Shown here in pieces: positions 1-11,144 of a stretch of DNA of 64,000 bases. The stretch is from Ipomoea triloba (taxonomy: Eukaryota > Streptophyta > Magnoliopsida > Solanales > Convolvulaceae). Position numbers and translations under genes: made by a program. Positions within the stretch are counted from its first letter, which is position 1, and each line of letters begins with the position of its first letter. The notes beneath the pieces are model-generated. The model was not told the DNA's origin, searched no databases, and was given only the letters and a program-made list of their open reading frames with translations. The DNA is taken from positions 35,388,718 to 35,452,717 of the forward strand of contig NC_044916.1 in assembly GCF_003576645.1 (NCBI RefSeq), given 5' to 3'.

Positions 1-1223
1 ATCATTGAAGTATAAAGGCGTTGTCCAGCCAGATCAACAATTAATATGGAAAGCTTTCTTGGGCTAGACAATTGTGGAGTAGCTAGGGAATTGAAAGCTC
101 AACAATGTTGTTAAATACGTAGGGGACAGCCAACAGGCAGTCGTCATATTATGGGCCAGGGTTCACACGGCAGTACTGCACTATGAGCCATGATTCATGT
201 GTTTGTGTTTTGTATTTTGATTTTTTGTTTCTTGCGTTATGGAATTCTGCATCTTATAAGTATGAATTTTGTATTTGAAACAAATTAGTAATTATGTCTT
301 ATGTTTTGAATTTTTGTGTCTTTGTATTATAAAATTTTGTGCCTATGAACACAAATTATGTACTTAAATCATATTTGAAAAATAAGTAAATATATAACAT
401 ATATATGCATCTTGTGTTATGAAATTCTGTATTGTAATTTACAAGTATGAATTATATATTTTGTCTTTTTTAATTCAGTTGGATCATAATGCCATGTGGA
501 CCTTGGTCCATAAACGCGGACAGGTTCTATCTTCAGCTGGATCGAGGATCGGAGCATGAGAAGTAAATGCATATACCAATGGATGGTATGTAGCCATGTA
601 GGTGATGGGCTCCTTAATTAGATGCAAGAACCACCAAAAATGAATTGGAATATTAAAATTCTGGAACTACTCTAAGTTTAATTTATTTAAAATTATATAT
701 ATATATATATATATATCAAATATGAGTGCATGTTTATTATACCAATAGATTCATTAAAATGGTATCAAGGGTTGAGCGAATCAACGTAGAAATTCTAGCC
801 TAAAAGCCACTCTTGTGATCATTTAAATAAGAATTAGCTTAGTACTAAGAATTGCCCAATGCTCATAATATATCAATTTCAAATCCTTCAAGCACACAAA
901 ATATCAAAAACTCCCTATTTTTCTAGTTTTCATATAGTCTGGATGGTGGGAAATAGAGATTATGCAAAGATCAGAGTAACTTAGAATACCCAAGTCTCAT
1001 TGTGGACAATTATATTTCTCTATTAGCATGGCATGCTAATGAATGTTTCACACCAAATATTAGAAAGATTCTAGCACAAATCTGTTATAATCTCAAAGAA
1101 TTCTAAGTTAAGAATTCTATCATTTGTGCAATAATTGCAAATAGAACATTTAGATAGATAATACAACCATAACCCAATTACTCGCATATAATAAGTATAA
1201 ACAAAGCAAAAACACAAGAAATC
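1..1223. other. AT-rich non-coding flank
   Basis: I see no gene here. The stretch is AT-rich with stop codons in all frames and one (AT)n microsatellite near 690-716. It ends with the A that precedes the Helitron-like 5' terminus at 1224. Confidence 0.6.
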
Positions 1224-1379
1224 TATACTATATATAAAAGCATTATCCTCCTCCAAAATTTCCCGCCCAAACGTAGGGGCATTTTAGTAATATGGTAATT
1301 ATTATTTTAATTAGAATTAATTAATATTATTCTATCATAATATTAGTAATTATGGTAATCATAATATATTAGTAATTAT

Positions 1380-1590
1380 GCATTAATGTAATACCACTGA
1401 AAATTGTTTATAGTAATTAATTATTATGATAGTATATTTATATTTTATAGATTAATACATATACGTGCATTAATGTAATACCACTGAAAATTGTTTATGG
1501 TAATTAATTATTATGATAGTATATTTGTATTTTATAGATTAATACATATACATGCATTAATGTAATACCACTGACAAATGTTTATGGTAT
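1380..1590. repeat. 87-bp tandem repeat, about 2.4 copies
   Basis: The words GCATTAATGTAATACCACTG recur at 1380, 1467 and 1554, an exact 87-bp spacing, and the copies differ at only a few bases. The array sits just inside the Helitron-like 5' end. Confidence 0.9.
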
Positions 1591-1756
1591 AGATTTATTT
1601 ATTTATTTATTTATTATGGTAGAAATAATAATCTATATCTATATAATAATATATAAAAATATATTAGTTATAATTGTATGGAATTCTATTAGTTATAATT
1701 GAATTCCATATATATTATATTCTAATACCTAGTTGTTTGCAATTCCATTTATTTAT

Positions 1757-1873
1757 TACCAATTACCAATTATTACCAAAAGATATGTTATTATTACGTT
1801 AATGGTGAAAACATATGAATGGCAATCAAATGAATTACCAATTACCAATTACCAATTATTACCAATTACCAGT
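1757..1873. repeat. TTACCAA short tandem repeats
   Basis: Two runs of a 7-base TTACCAA-type unit occur at about 1757-1783 and 1831-1873, just upstream of a TATA-like box at 1901. Confidence 0.75.
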
Positions 1874-1900
1874 AATAGCTTGCCTCTCTCTCTTTATGGC

Positions 1901-2154
1901 TATAAATACAAGAAGAAACACAGTCAACCACCACCACCAATTTAATCTCTCTTAGTTCTGTTGTTTTTGTTTGTGAAAGCATCAATGTACATAGGAAGAA
2001 CCACCCTTCTCCAAAAAAGTGTGACACGTTTTCTGTTTTTTTTTTATTGTTCTTATCTTATCTTTTTTTTTTTTTTGTTAAATTCATTGCAGGTTCTTAT
2101 ATTTTGCAATCACAAGCGCGAGAGTTAATTGTTGGTAGCTTCAATTGTCGAAAG
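1901..2154 (+). promoter_or_regulatory. TATA box and possible spliced non-coding leader in the Helitron
   Basis: A good TATA box (TATAAATA, 1901-1908) is followed by a CA-rich leader, a long pyrimidine tract, and ATTGCAG at 2086-2092. A 62-base possible exon (2093-2154) then ends in AAAG before GTAAGC. The order promoter, leader, acceptor, donor looks like the front of a gene, but no open frame continues downstream. It could be a captured promoter or the remnant of an autonomous Helitron's 5' region. Confidence 0.35.
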
Positions 2155-2930
2155 GTAAGCTAATTTGTCAAATAACTACAACTTTTATTCTAAGTATTAA
2201 CTATTCTTTTTTAATTAATTTTTTTAACTATTCGTTCATATTTGAAATCTTATATTTCCAGCTCTCTTGATTCTTTAATTACAAATGTAGATATTTGGAG
2301 CCTAATAAGCAATGTGATGCAAAGGATAATGGATTTGTTAAGAGATGTGAAAGTTGAGAAGTAATTAATAGAATATTTTCCTGTTGAAATCATTGTCATT
2401 TTATGTTTTTGGGCATTAAAGATTTCAAATTTTAAATTTGTGTAATTTGTTTAAATATTAACATTTCATGGTTTTACATTACTTTGAATATGTAGTTGTT
2501 TTATTCGTTTATTCATACCATGTTCATAGGTGAAATTATAGTTTTAAAAAAAAAGAATATTAAAAAATAATTAACCAAAAATTAAACGGCACGGAATTTA
2601 GGCCATTTAAAAAAGTAAATTAATATTAATATTTGATTGAAAATTGAACAAAAAAATGAATTGAATTTATTTTGACAATTAAATTATTAAAATTATATTA
2701 ATAATATTAAGATTTATGAAGGAAAAAAAAATGAATATATTAATATTTCATTGGAAATATAATTGGCAATTATATTTTTATAATTATATTACTTATTAAT
2801 TATATGGAAATGAATATTAAAATATTTTTATGAATGAAAAAGAAAATAAATATTACACACGGGACTCTATTATTAATATTATGTTACTAATGTTACTAAT
2901 TGGCACAGGAATCAGGCCAAATGAAAAAGA
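2155..2930. other. AT-rich non-coding Helitron interior
   Basis: Very AT-rich sequence with no open frame. It contains scattered precursors of the 188-bp repeat words (AATATTTCA, ATGAAGGAAAAA), which become regular downstream. Confidence 0.6.
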
Positions 2931-4025
2931 AGATTAATAATAAAAATTCACTATAAATATAACATAGCTTTCCCTATGCAAAAATTAGTAACCACCAAAT
3001 GAAATATTAGCAAAAAATTATGAAGGAAAAAGAAATGGAAATGAATATATGAAGGAAAAATGAAATGAATATATTCATATTTCACTGGAAATATAATCAA
3101 AAATTATATTATAATTATAATTATATTAATTATTTAGAATGAGAAAAAATAAATTTATTAATATTTCACTAAAAATATATTCAACAATTATATTTTTATA
3201 ATTATATTACTTTTTAATCATATGGAACTAAAAAATAAATTTTTATGAACAAAAAGAAAATAAATATTACCAATTGGCAAGGAATCTGTTATTAATATTT
3301 TCTTACTAATTGGCAAGGAATCAGGCCAATGAAAAAGGAATGGATGGAAAGCAATATTAATTTTTTGATGAAGGAAAAATGAAATGAATATACTAAAACG
3401 AAAATGGAATATTACGAAAAATAAAATGAATATATTAATATTTTACTGGAAATATAACACAACTTTTCCCTACAAAAAAAATTAGTAACCACCAAATGAA
3501 TGATTAGGAAAAAATTATAAAGGAAAAATGAATGTAAAATAATATTAATTTTTTTTATGAAGGAAAAAGGAAATAAATATATTCAAAAGGAAATGAAATA
3601 TTAGGAAAAACGAAAGGAATATATTAATATTTCACTGGAAATATAACACAACTTTCCATATGAAAAAAATTAGTAACCAACAAATGAAATAATAGGAAAA
3701 AATTATGAAGGAAGAAGGAATGAAGATCAATATTAATTCTTTTTATGAAGGAAAAATGAAATGAATATATTTAAAATGAAATGAAATATTAGGAAAAACG
3801 AAATGAATATATTGATATTTCACTGGAAATATAGCATAGTTTTCCCTACAAAATAATTAGTACCAACAAATGAAATATTACGAAAAAATTATGAAGGAAA
3901 AATGAATGACAATCAATAATTATTTTTATAAAGGAAAAAGGAAATGAATATATTCAAAAGGAAATTAAAATATTAGGAAAAATAAAATGAATATATTAAT
4001 ATTTCATTGGAAATATAATATGCAA
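2930..4025. repeat. 188-bp degenerate tandem array
   Basis: The words TTAGTAACCACCAAATGAA recur near 2985, 3480, 3669 and 3858; the last three are spaced about 188 bp. Each unit also carries ATATTTCACTGGAAATATA and ATGAAGGAAAAATGAA. Units differ by substitutions and small indels. The composition is extremely AT-rich. Part of the array (3569 onward) is repeated again after the N at 5298. Confidence 0.85.
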
Positions 4026-7000
4026 TTATATTATTATAATTATATAAATTAAATATTAATTAATTAATTATATTAATTATTAATTATATTAATAAATAGT
4101 ACTCCATAATAATTAATATTTATTAACTAGAAGGTTGAGCAATCCCCTCACCAACTTTAGATGTCGTTGATCAAATTAATTAGTACACGTGTGACATGAA
4201 CACTGCAGAAGGTCGAACATATTTAATATATAATAATAATAATAATTTTTGTATATACGAATTGATATTCCTATTAACGAAAAATAATGAATTTAGTGTA
4301 ATTGACTAATAATAATTGCCTAATAATTAGTATGGTAATTGATAAGTGCTTATTTGTCTACATTTTCCCCCTTTCACTAAGTTATTTTCTTTATTTATCA
4401 TTCCAAATTTCATGAGAATTAGTGCTTATTTGTGTTACTTTGCAAGGAGTATGAGTTGGAAAGCATTAGAAGCAAAGATGAGCATTTTCATGCATTTTGG
4501 TGGGCATTGGAGTCAAATGGAGGCCAAATATGAAGCTATGTAGATGGGTGCAACACTTCCAAGGGAGCCTAAGATTGGTATTTTCAATGGTCTTTGTCAT
4601 TTAGACAAACCAAAACAAAAGAGAAGCAAAATATCAATGTGTTGAAATTTCTGCACGTCGACATCTTAGTAATTGGACCATATCTCAGCCTAGAAATTTC
4701 CAAATTAAGTGATCTTTAAACCATTGGAAAGAAGACTTCAAGGGCTACAACTTTTCTAGAGATACAAATTTCGTAATTCTGAACGGAAAATGGTGAAAAA
4801 CAGCCTAGAAGTCAAAGCAGCTGCACAGAGTTCGAAAATGTAATTTCTGGAGTGTTGGCAAACGGCCTGGGACACGGCCGTGTACATGGGCGTTTGATTT
4901 ATGCCGATTTACAGTGTGAAAATGCAGTTTTTGAAGAGGAGGCAAACGGCCACTGACACGGCCGTTTCCTAGGCCGTTTGGGACCTGCTCTGCTCACTAT
5001 TTAAGCTCGTTTTGAGCATTTTGAACACGGTTTTGACCCATGGTTGAACCCTAAACACTCCCATTCACTCCCTTTCATATTTTTAGGTTAGATTAGACTT
5101 AGATCTATGTATTTTAACACTTTTGGAGCTTGTAATCTTGGATTTGAAGCTTGGATTTCAAGATTCTTCCTCCCATTTCAATAGAGAAGTTTTCTTTCCT
5201 TTATCTCTTTTCTTTTGCAAGATTTATGTTTATTACTTGTGTTTTTGTGTTCTTTATGCTATTTAATCATGGGTAGTTAGTTTATGGGCTTGAGTTANGG
5301 AAATGAATATATTTATAAGGAAATGAAATATTAGGAAAAACGAAAGGAATATATTAATATTTCACTGGAAATATAACACAACTTTCCATATGAAAAAAAT
5401 TAGTAACCAACAAATGAAATAATAGGAAAAAATTATGAAGGAAGAAGGAATGAAGATCAATATTAATTCTTTTTATGAAGGAAAAATGAAATGAATATAT
5501 TTAAAATGAAATGAAATATTAGGAAAAACGAAATGAATATATTGATATTTCACTGGAAATATAGCATAGTTTTCCCTACAAAATAATTAGTACCAACAAA
5601 TGAAATATTACGAAAAAATTATGAAGGAAAAATGAATGACAATCAATAATTATTTTTATAAAGGAAAAAGGAAATGAATATATTCAAAAGGAAATTAAAA
5701 TATTAGGAAAAATAAAATGAATATATTAATATTTCATTGGAAATATAATATGCAATTATATTATTATAATTATATAAATTAAATATTAATTAATTAATTA
5801 TATTAATTATTAATTATATTAATAAATAGTACTCCATAATAATTAATATTTATTAACTAGAAGGTTGAGCAATCCCCTCACCAACTTTAGATGTCGTTGA
5901 TCAAATTAATTAGTACACGTGTGACATGAACACTGCAGAAGGTCGAACATATTTAATATATAATAATAATAATAATTTTTGTATATACGAATTGATATTC
6001 CTATTAACGAAAAATAATGAATTTAGTGTAATTGACTAATAATAATTGCCTAATAATTAGTATGGTAATTGATAAGTGCTTATTTGTCTACATTTTCCCC
6101 CTTTCACTAAGTTATTTTCTTTATTTATCATTCCAAATTTCATGAGAATTAGTGCTTATTTGTGTTACTTTGCAAGGAGTATGAGTTGGAAAGCATTAGA
6201 AGCAAAGATGAGCATTTTCATGCATTTTGGTGGGCATTGGAGTCAAATGGAGGCCAAATATGAAGCTATGTAGATGGGTGCAACACTTCCAAGGGAGCCT
6301 AAGATTGGTATTTTCAATGGTCTTTGTCATTTAGACAAACCAAAACAAAAGAGAAGCAAAATATCAATGTGTTGAAATTTCTGCACGTCGACATCTTAGT
6401 AATTGGACCATATCTCAGCCTAGAAATTTCCAAATTAAGTGATCTTTAAACCATTGGAAAGAAGACTTCAAGGGCTACAACTTTTCTAGAGATACAAATT
6501 TCGTAATTCTGAACGGAAAATGGTGAAAAACAGCCTAGAAGTCAAAGCAGCTGCACAGAGTTCGAAAATGTAATTTCTGGAGTGTTGGCAAACGGCCTGG
6601 GACACGGCCGTGTACATGGGCGTTTGATTTATGCCGATTTACAGTGTGAAAATGCAGTTTTTGAAGAGGAGGCAAACGGCCACTGACACGGCCGTTTCCT
6701 AGGCCGTTTGGGACCTGCTCTGCTCACTATTTAAGCTCGTTTTGAGCATTTTGAACACGGTTTTGACCCATGGTTGAACCCTAAACACTCCCATTCACTC
6801 CCTTTCATATTTTTAGGTTAGATTAGACTTAGATCTATGTATTTTAACACTTTTGGAGCTTGTAATCTTGGATTTGAAGCTTGGATTTCAAGATTCTTCC
6901 TCCCATTTCAATAGAGAAGTTTTCTTTCCTTTATCTCTTTTCTTTTGCAAGATTTATGTTTATTACTTGTGTTTTTGTGTTCTTTATGCTATTTAATCAT

Positions 7001-7027
7001 GGGTAGTTAGTTTATGGGCTTGAGTTA
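3569..7027. repeat. 1.73-kb tandem duplication split by an N (likely assembly artefact)
   Basis: Bases 3569-5297 and 5299-7027 match at a constant offset of 1730. I found three mismatches in the first 20 bases after the N and none in the parts I compared beyond that. The single N at 5298 lies exactly at the junction. The copy includes part of the 188-bp array, the GTAAT target site and the first 958 bases of the 5' LTR. A real duplication through the middle of an LTR is less likely than an unmerged contig overlap. Confidence 0.85.
4340..5297 (+). mobile_element. Duplicate partial 5' LTR (probably artefactual)
   Basis: This begins TGATAAGTGC after GTAAT (4335-4339), exactly as the real 5' LTR at 6070 does, and stops at the N. 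It is the first copy's part of the duplication described at 3569-7027. Ignore it when counting LTRs. Confidence 0.8.
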
Positions 7028-7634
7028 GGGTTGTATTATCTATTTGGATGCTTAAGTTGTGATTATTGTGAAAAAGGGGAAGAACCCCAACCTAGGGTTC
7101 TTGAGTTTGAATTGGGTTTGTTTCTATCTTTCAATGATTAGTGGCCAATGATTGTTGTTTGTCTTTGGAAAGTCTTTCATCTCAATGGGAATTGGATGGG
7201 AGACTTGAGCCAACCCAATCTCAAACCCATTTTCTCTTCTATGGAAATAGGGGTAGATTTGGGGCTTAAATAGCTTTTGTTCTTCAAGAACTTAGGTTGA
7301 TACACCATGGGAATGGGGCAACCTTTGTTCTAATCCTTGTGGAAACTTGGATTTATTAGTGCTAGCCTCTAGAACCTAGGTAAAATGTTCTTCCCCCAAA
7401 CTTAAGTGTTAAAGCATCTAGATAGTAATTCCCCTAGCTTGAGTCCTATTTCTTTATTTTGCACTTATCTATTGTTTATATGTGTTTGTTCTACCTTGTT
7501 ATCATTTCCTTAGCTTCTTGTTGATTTCCTTGTGCTAGTGCCTAGTTTTGTGATTGCATATTGCGTGCCATAACCCCCAATCCTCAGCGGAACGACAAAT
7601 CTAAACCCGTATACTTCATTTTTGACAACGATCA
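6070..7634 (+). repeat. 5' LTR
   Basis: 1565 bp, TGATAAGTGC to ACAACGATCA. It matches the 3' LTR closely except for its last 37 bases (7598-7634). A short frame at 6076-6273 recurs in every LTR copy but is just LTR sequence. Confidence 0.93.
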
Positions 7635-7639
7635 AAAAT

Positions 7640-7657
7640 TGGCGCCGTTGCCGGGGA
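7640..7657 (+). other. Primer-binding site (tRNA-Asp type)
   Basis: TGGCGCCGTTGCCGGGGA lies five bases inside the 5' LTR. It is complementary to the 3' end of plant tRNA-Asp including CCA, the primer typical of Athila elements. Confidence 0.85.
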
Positions 7658-7905
7658 TTGGAAATTTGGTGGTTCTATGTGATTACTTATTTTGCTAGCA
7701 TTAGAGTTTAAGGAATCTTAGGAGACTAAGTTTATTTTTTTTTCTTTCCTTTTGTTTGTTTTTGTTGTTGAAAGAGCTAATTGTCTTACCTTGATTGAGT
7801 TTTTGTTGAAGGATCTTCACTTTGTGCATTCACTCTTAATTGAAAAAAAAAAGAAAAAAGAAAAAAAAAGGAAGAGCTTTCACCACTCAATCAAGAACTT
7901 TCACT

Positions 7906-9384
7906 ATGGATGGGTATGCATTGCAAGGAGGATATTATGATTGTCAATCTTATGAGGGCAACCAATATGATGGATATGGAAATCCTTGCTCAACTCAAGC
8001 CCCACCTCCTAACCATTACTATGATGCTCAATCCCAATATTTTCATCCACCACAATTCCACCCCCAAAACTCATACTCTCAATACACTCCAAACTACCAA
8101 AACCCTTATCCACCACAACCTTACCAAGATTCATGTTATTTTTCCCAACCATCACACCAAAATTCCTTCCCACAACCTTCACAAGATTTCAATCCACCAC
8201 AATGTCCTTACCCACCACAAGATTACTCTCCAAATCCATACCCCTCATCCATTCATTACACACCATACCCCCAAGACACTCAACCTCCATATGATCACTA
8301 CAACCATTCACCAAGTGTGGGGAGCTATAGGATAAATGAGGAAACTTTGGCGTTGGCTAGGCGTTGGGGAGTTACTATTGTACCCGATGATGACATGGAG
8401 GATGATGGACATCCCATGAGACAAAGTGAGGAAGAACATGCCAATAATCAATGGGAACCTCAAGAATCATTCTATCAAGAACCTCAACAAGAATACCAAC
8501 CACTTGATCAAGATCCCGAGATGAAGTTTATGATGGCCAACATACTTATGCAAATGAATGAGCTACAAGTTCAACTAGAAAACATGAAGGCTCAAAGACA
8601 AGGTTTGACAACTCAAGAACCCACTCAAGAATTGTCTTCTAATGAAGAAGTTTTACAAGAGTTGTTATTACCAATTGAAGGTCATGTGGTTGATAGAGAT
8701 GAAAAGGAGGGTGATGACCTTGAAGGTAAAGATGATGAGGTTTATGATGAGTGCATTGAGATGGAAACACCAAGTTGGAGAGAAAGTGTAGAGTTGCAAG
8801 GGAATAGTGATAAGGAGCAAATTGATAATGGGGGCAAAGAACAACTCCAAAATGTCCCGGTAGAAGAGGAAGTGTTGAAGGAGAATGAGATTGATAAAAT
8901 GCATGAAGTGAATGAAGAAACCCCTTCAATGGATGAAAACTTCCTTGGTGAGAATTTCACAAGAATTTGGGAACCAGGAGGAGTTGAAGGCCTTAAGTGT
9001 TTTGGCCCACATTGGCCTATATTTGAATCAAGGGATTCCTACTTCTTATTGGTGCATGAGAAAGACCCAAGACTCTCCTTACTTGCCAATGAAAAGGAAA
9101 GTCAAGAAAAGAAAAGAAGTGGAGGCCAAGGAAATGATCAAGTTTTTGAGTATTATCAAGACCCGAGGTTTAGAAAGAAGACCTCATTTGATTTATGGAT
9201 AAAAAATGGATTTGAGGAAGGGATATTCTTGAAGATTGATTTGGATGAGCATAGTGTCTTAAACTTTAAAGTGGTGGACTTGTGCTTAAAGGAATTTGTT
9301 GATGGTCACCATTTGAGGCACTATCTTGAAGAGAAATTTGCTAGGAAGGATGGGATGTTCTTTCTCCAATCCAAAGATGGTTGA
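7906..9384 (+). CDS. Gag-like protein of non-autonomous retrotransposon
   Basis: 492 residues from ATG 7906. An earlier in-frame ATG at 7840 would add a Lys-rich stretch from a purine run, which is less likely. The first ~145 residues are rich in Pro, Gln, Tyr and Asn (repeated PPQ, NPYP, SQY words), a low-complexity stretch that could mediate RNA or protein association. A Glu-rich, predicted coiled-coil part follows around residues 205-230, and an acidic middle runs to about 340. The C-terminal ~150 residues look folded and basic-aromatic (FGPHWPIFESRDSYF, DPRFRKKTSFDLW). No CCHC zinc knuckle, protease or polymerase motif is present. The reading frame is intact, consistent with recent activity. 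The role as particle protein is inferred from its position after the PBS; I do not recognise a named domain. Confidence 0.7.
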   Translation: MDGYALQGGYYDCQSYEGNQYDGYGNPCSTQAPPPNHYYDAQSQYFHPPQFHPQNSYSQYTPNYQNPYPPQPYQDSCYFSQPSHQNSFPQPSQDFNPPQCPYPPQDYSPNPYPSSIHYTPYPQDTQPPYDHYNHSPSVGSYRINEETLALARRWGVTIVPDDDMEDDGHPMRQSEEEHANNQWEPQESFYQEPQQEYQPLDQDPEMKFMMANILMQMNELQVQLENMKAQRQGLTTQEPTQELSSNEEVLQELLLPIEGHVVDRDEKEGDDLEGKDDEVYDECIEMETPSWRESVELQGNSDKEQIDNGGKEQLQNVPVEEEVLKENEIDKMHEVNEETPSMDENFLGENFTRIWEPGGVEGLKCFGPHWPIFESRDSYFLLVHEKDPRLSLLANEKESQEKKRSGGQGNDQVFEYYQDPRFRKKTSFDLWIKNGFEEGIFLKIDLDEHSVLNFKVVDLCLKEFVDGHHLRHYLEEKFARKDGMFFLQSKDG

Positions 9385-11130
9385 TTTTGAGGAGGTTGAG
9401 TCGAGCTAGCGACATTAAACTTAGCGCTTCATGGGAGGCACCCCATGCTATCCTTCATTTTATTGCATTTTATTTTCTTCTTTATTTTTCCTTATACTTT
9501 TATTTTTGTTATATCATGCTTTCACTTGTGCTTTCATGTATATATTCTCTTGACTCTAGGAATGATACTAAGGAGTATTCTCAATTTCAAGAAGGCTTCA
9601 TGATGATTCTTTGGCATAAGGGATTCATTAAGGGAGTCTCATCTACCTTCTCTACTCTCTTTAATTGTGAATAGTGCTTTACTTGATGTAGATAGTAGAG
9701 ATTGTGCTCCTTGTGCTTATTGTGCTACCCTTTCCCCCTTGTGCATTATTTTCTTTCACATCGAGGACGATGTAAATTCTAAGTGTGGGGGGAAGACAAA
9801 AATATGGGTAAATTTTTGAAAATTTTTGAAACTTTGCTTGGATGATTCATTGTGCATAATGTTGGGTAATTACCTTTCCTTGCTTGAAGTTGTGATCGCT
9901 CCCTCTTTGTTGGTTTGTGGTTTGTTTTGGTGGAACTTGTAGCAACTCAACTTGTGATTGATGAGCCAAGGAGTTATATGATTGATCTATTCTCTTGCCA
10001 ATAGCCTTGTTAACCACTTAATAATTGAATCAATTCTTGATCTAGTGTGTTGTGCATTGCTAGTGAAGGCTCATGTGAGATTCCGGTAATGGTTGTTTTG
10101 CTAGAACTTGCCTCATTACTCTCCAAGTGAAGTTTAAGATTTGCATGTTTTGAAATGATTTAGGCCATTTTTGTTTAGTCCTTAGCCTTAAAGCCTACCC
10201 TGTTAATATGTGTTTATCCCTAGTTGTCCCTGTTGAGCCTTCTGTTTGTTGAAATAAGTGCTAAGCACTTAAACCCGTGATTTGTTTGTTTTTCTTGTGT
10301 TAACCCTTGTCATTTTTCCTTTAACCTTTAGCCAAAAAGAAAAAATATATCTCCCTTCCACCTTTGAGAGAATGTAGCACTTGTTCTTTTGCTTAGAAGA
10401 TATCTTATTTGGAGCTTGTTTTGTTAGCAATCCTCTTGATAATTTTGTCTAAGTGTGGGGGTATTGAGAATAAGTTTGTTGGTTGATTTGAAAAGAAAAA
10501 AAAATGAAAAAGATGATGTTGAGAAAAATTGAGAAAAAAATGTTGAAAAAGATGATGAAAAGAGAAAAATGAAAAGAAAAGAAAGACGAATAAAAGTTTG
10601 AAGTTTATTTTGTAAGTTGTGCTCTACCCCACCACTTTAGAGGTTGTTTTGTCCTTAAGTCTTGTTTGCTCCTTAGTTCATTCAAGTTATATCTCTTCTA
10701 CCCTCAATTGTGAACAAGTGTGAAGTTCTCTCCTTTGTTTTATTCCTATACCCCTTCTTTCTTAGCCATCCACCCTTAGCCCCGTTACAAGCCAAATAAA
10801 AGTCCTACTTGATCTTAGCATGCAATCTTAGAGTTGAACTAGTGGGAGTATGAAGGGCAAGCCTATGGAATCTCATTAAAAGCCAAGTTTTGCATAATCT
10901 CAACTTAGCATTTGTGCACACTAGATTCTCACACACTTTAATGGTTTTGGTGCTTGATTATTGGCTTGGGAATGGAACTTGTGTGCCAAGCTAAGGTGAT
11001 TCTTAAAACAAGTTGTGTTGTAGCAAGTTGGATTGTGGTTTGATAGGTTGTGCAAAGTGGGAGTATGATCAATTTCATTGCAAGGATGGTGATTTATTTC
11101 TTGTCTTTGCTTGAGGACAAGCAAAGGTTT
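9385..11130 (+). other. Internal non-coding region of the retrotransposon
   Basis: Where pol would lie there is 1.75 kb without a long frame. It begins with a motif seen in many Athila/Tat elements: AGCGCTTC followed by ATGGGAGGCACCCCAT (9431-9446), able to form a 5-bp stem (ATGGG/CCCAT). Two extra copies of the PPT-like AAGTGTGGGGG occur near 9780 and 10451. A purine-rich AAAAG/GATGA stretch lies at 10490-10590. Confidence 0.75.
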
Positions 11131-11144
11131 AAGTGTGGGGGAGT
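11131..11144 (+). other. Polypurine tract
   Basis: AAGTGTGGGGGAGT lies directly against the 3' LTR, the expected plus-strand primer position. Confidence 0.85.

Noticed and set aside
8639..8960. Antisense and alternative frames across the gag-like ORF
   Set aside because: Shadows caused by the Glu-rich coding text; the plus-strand 492-residue frame explains the stretch.
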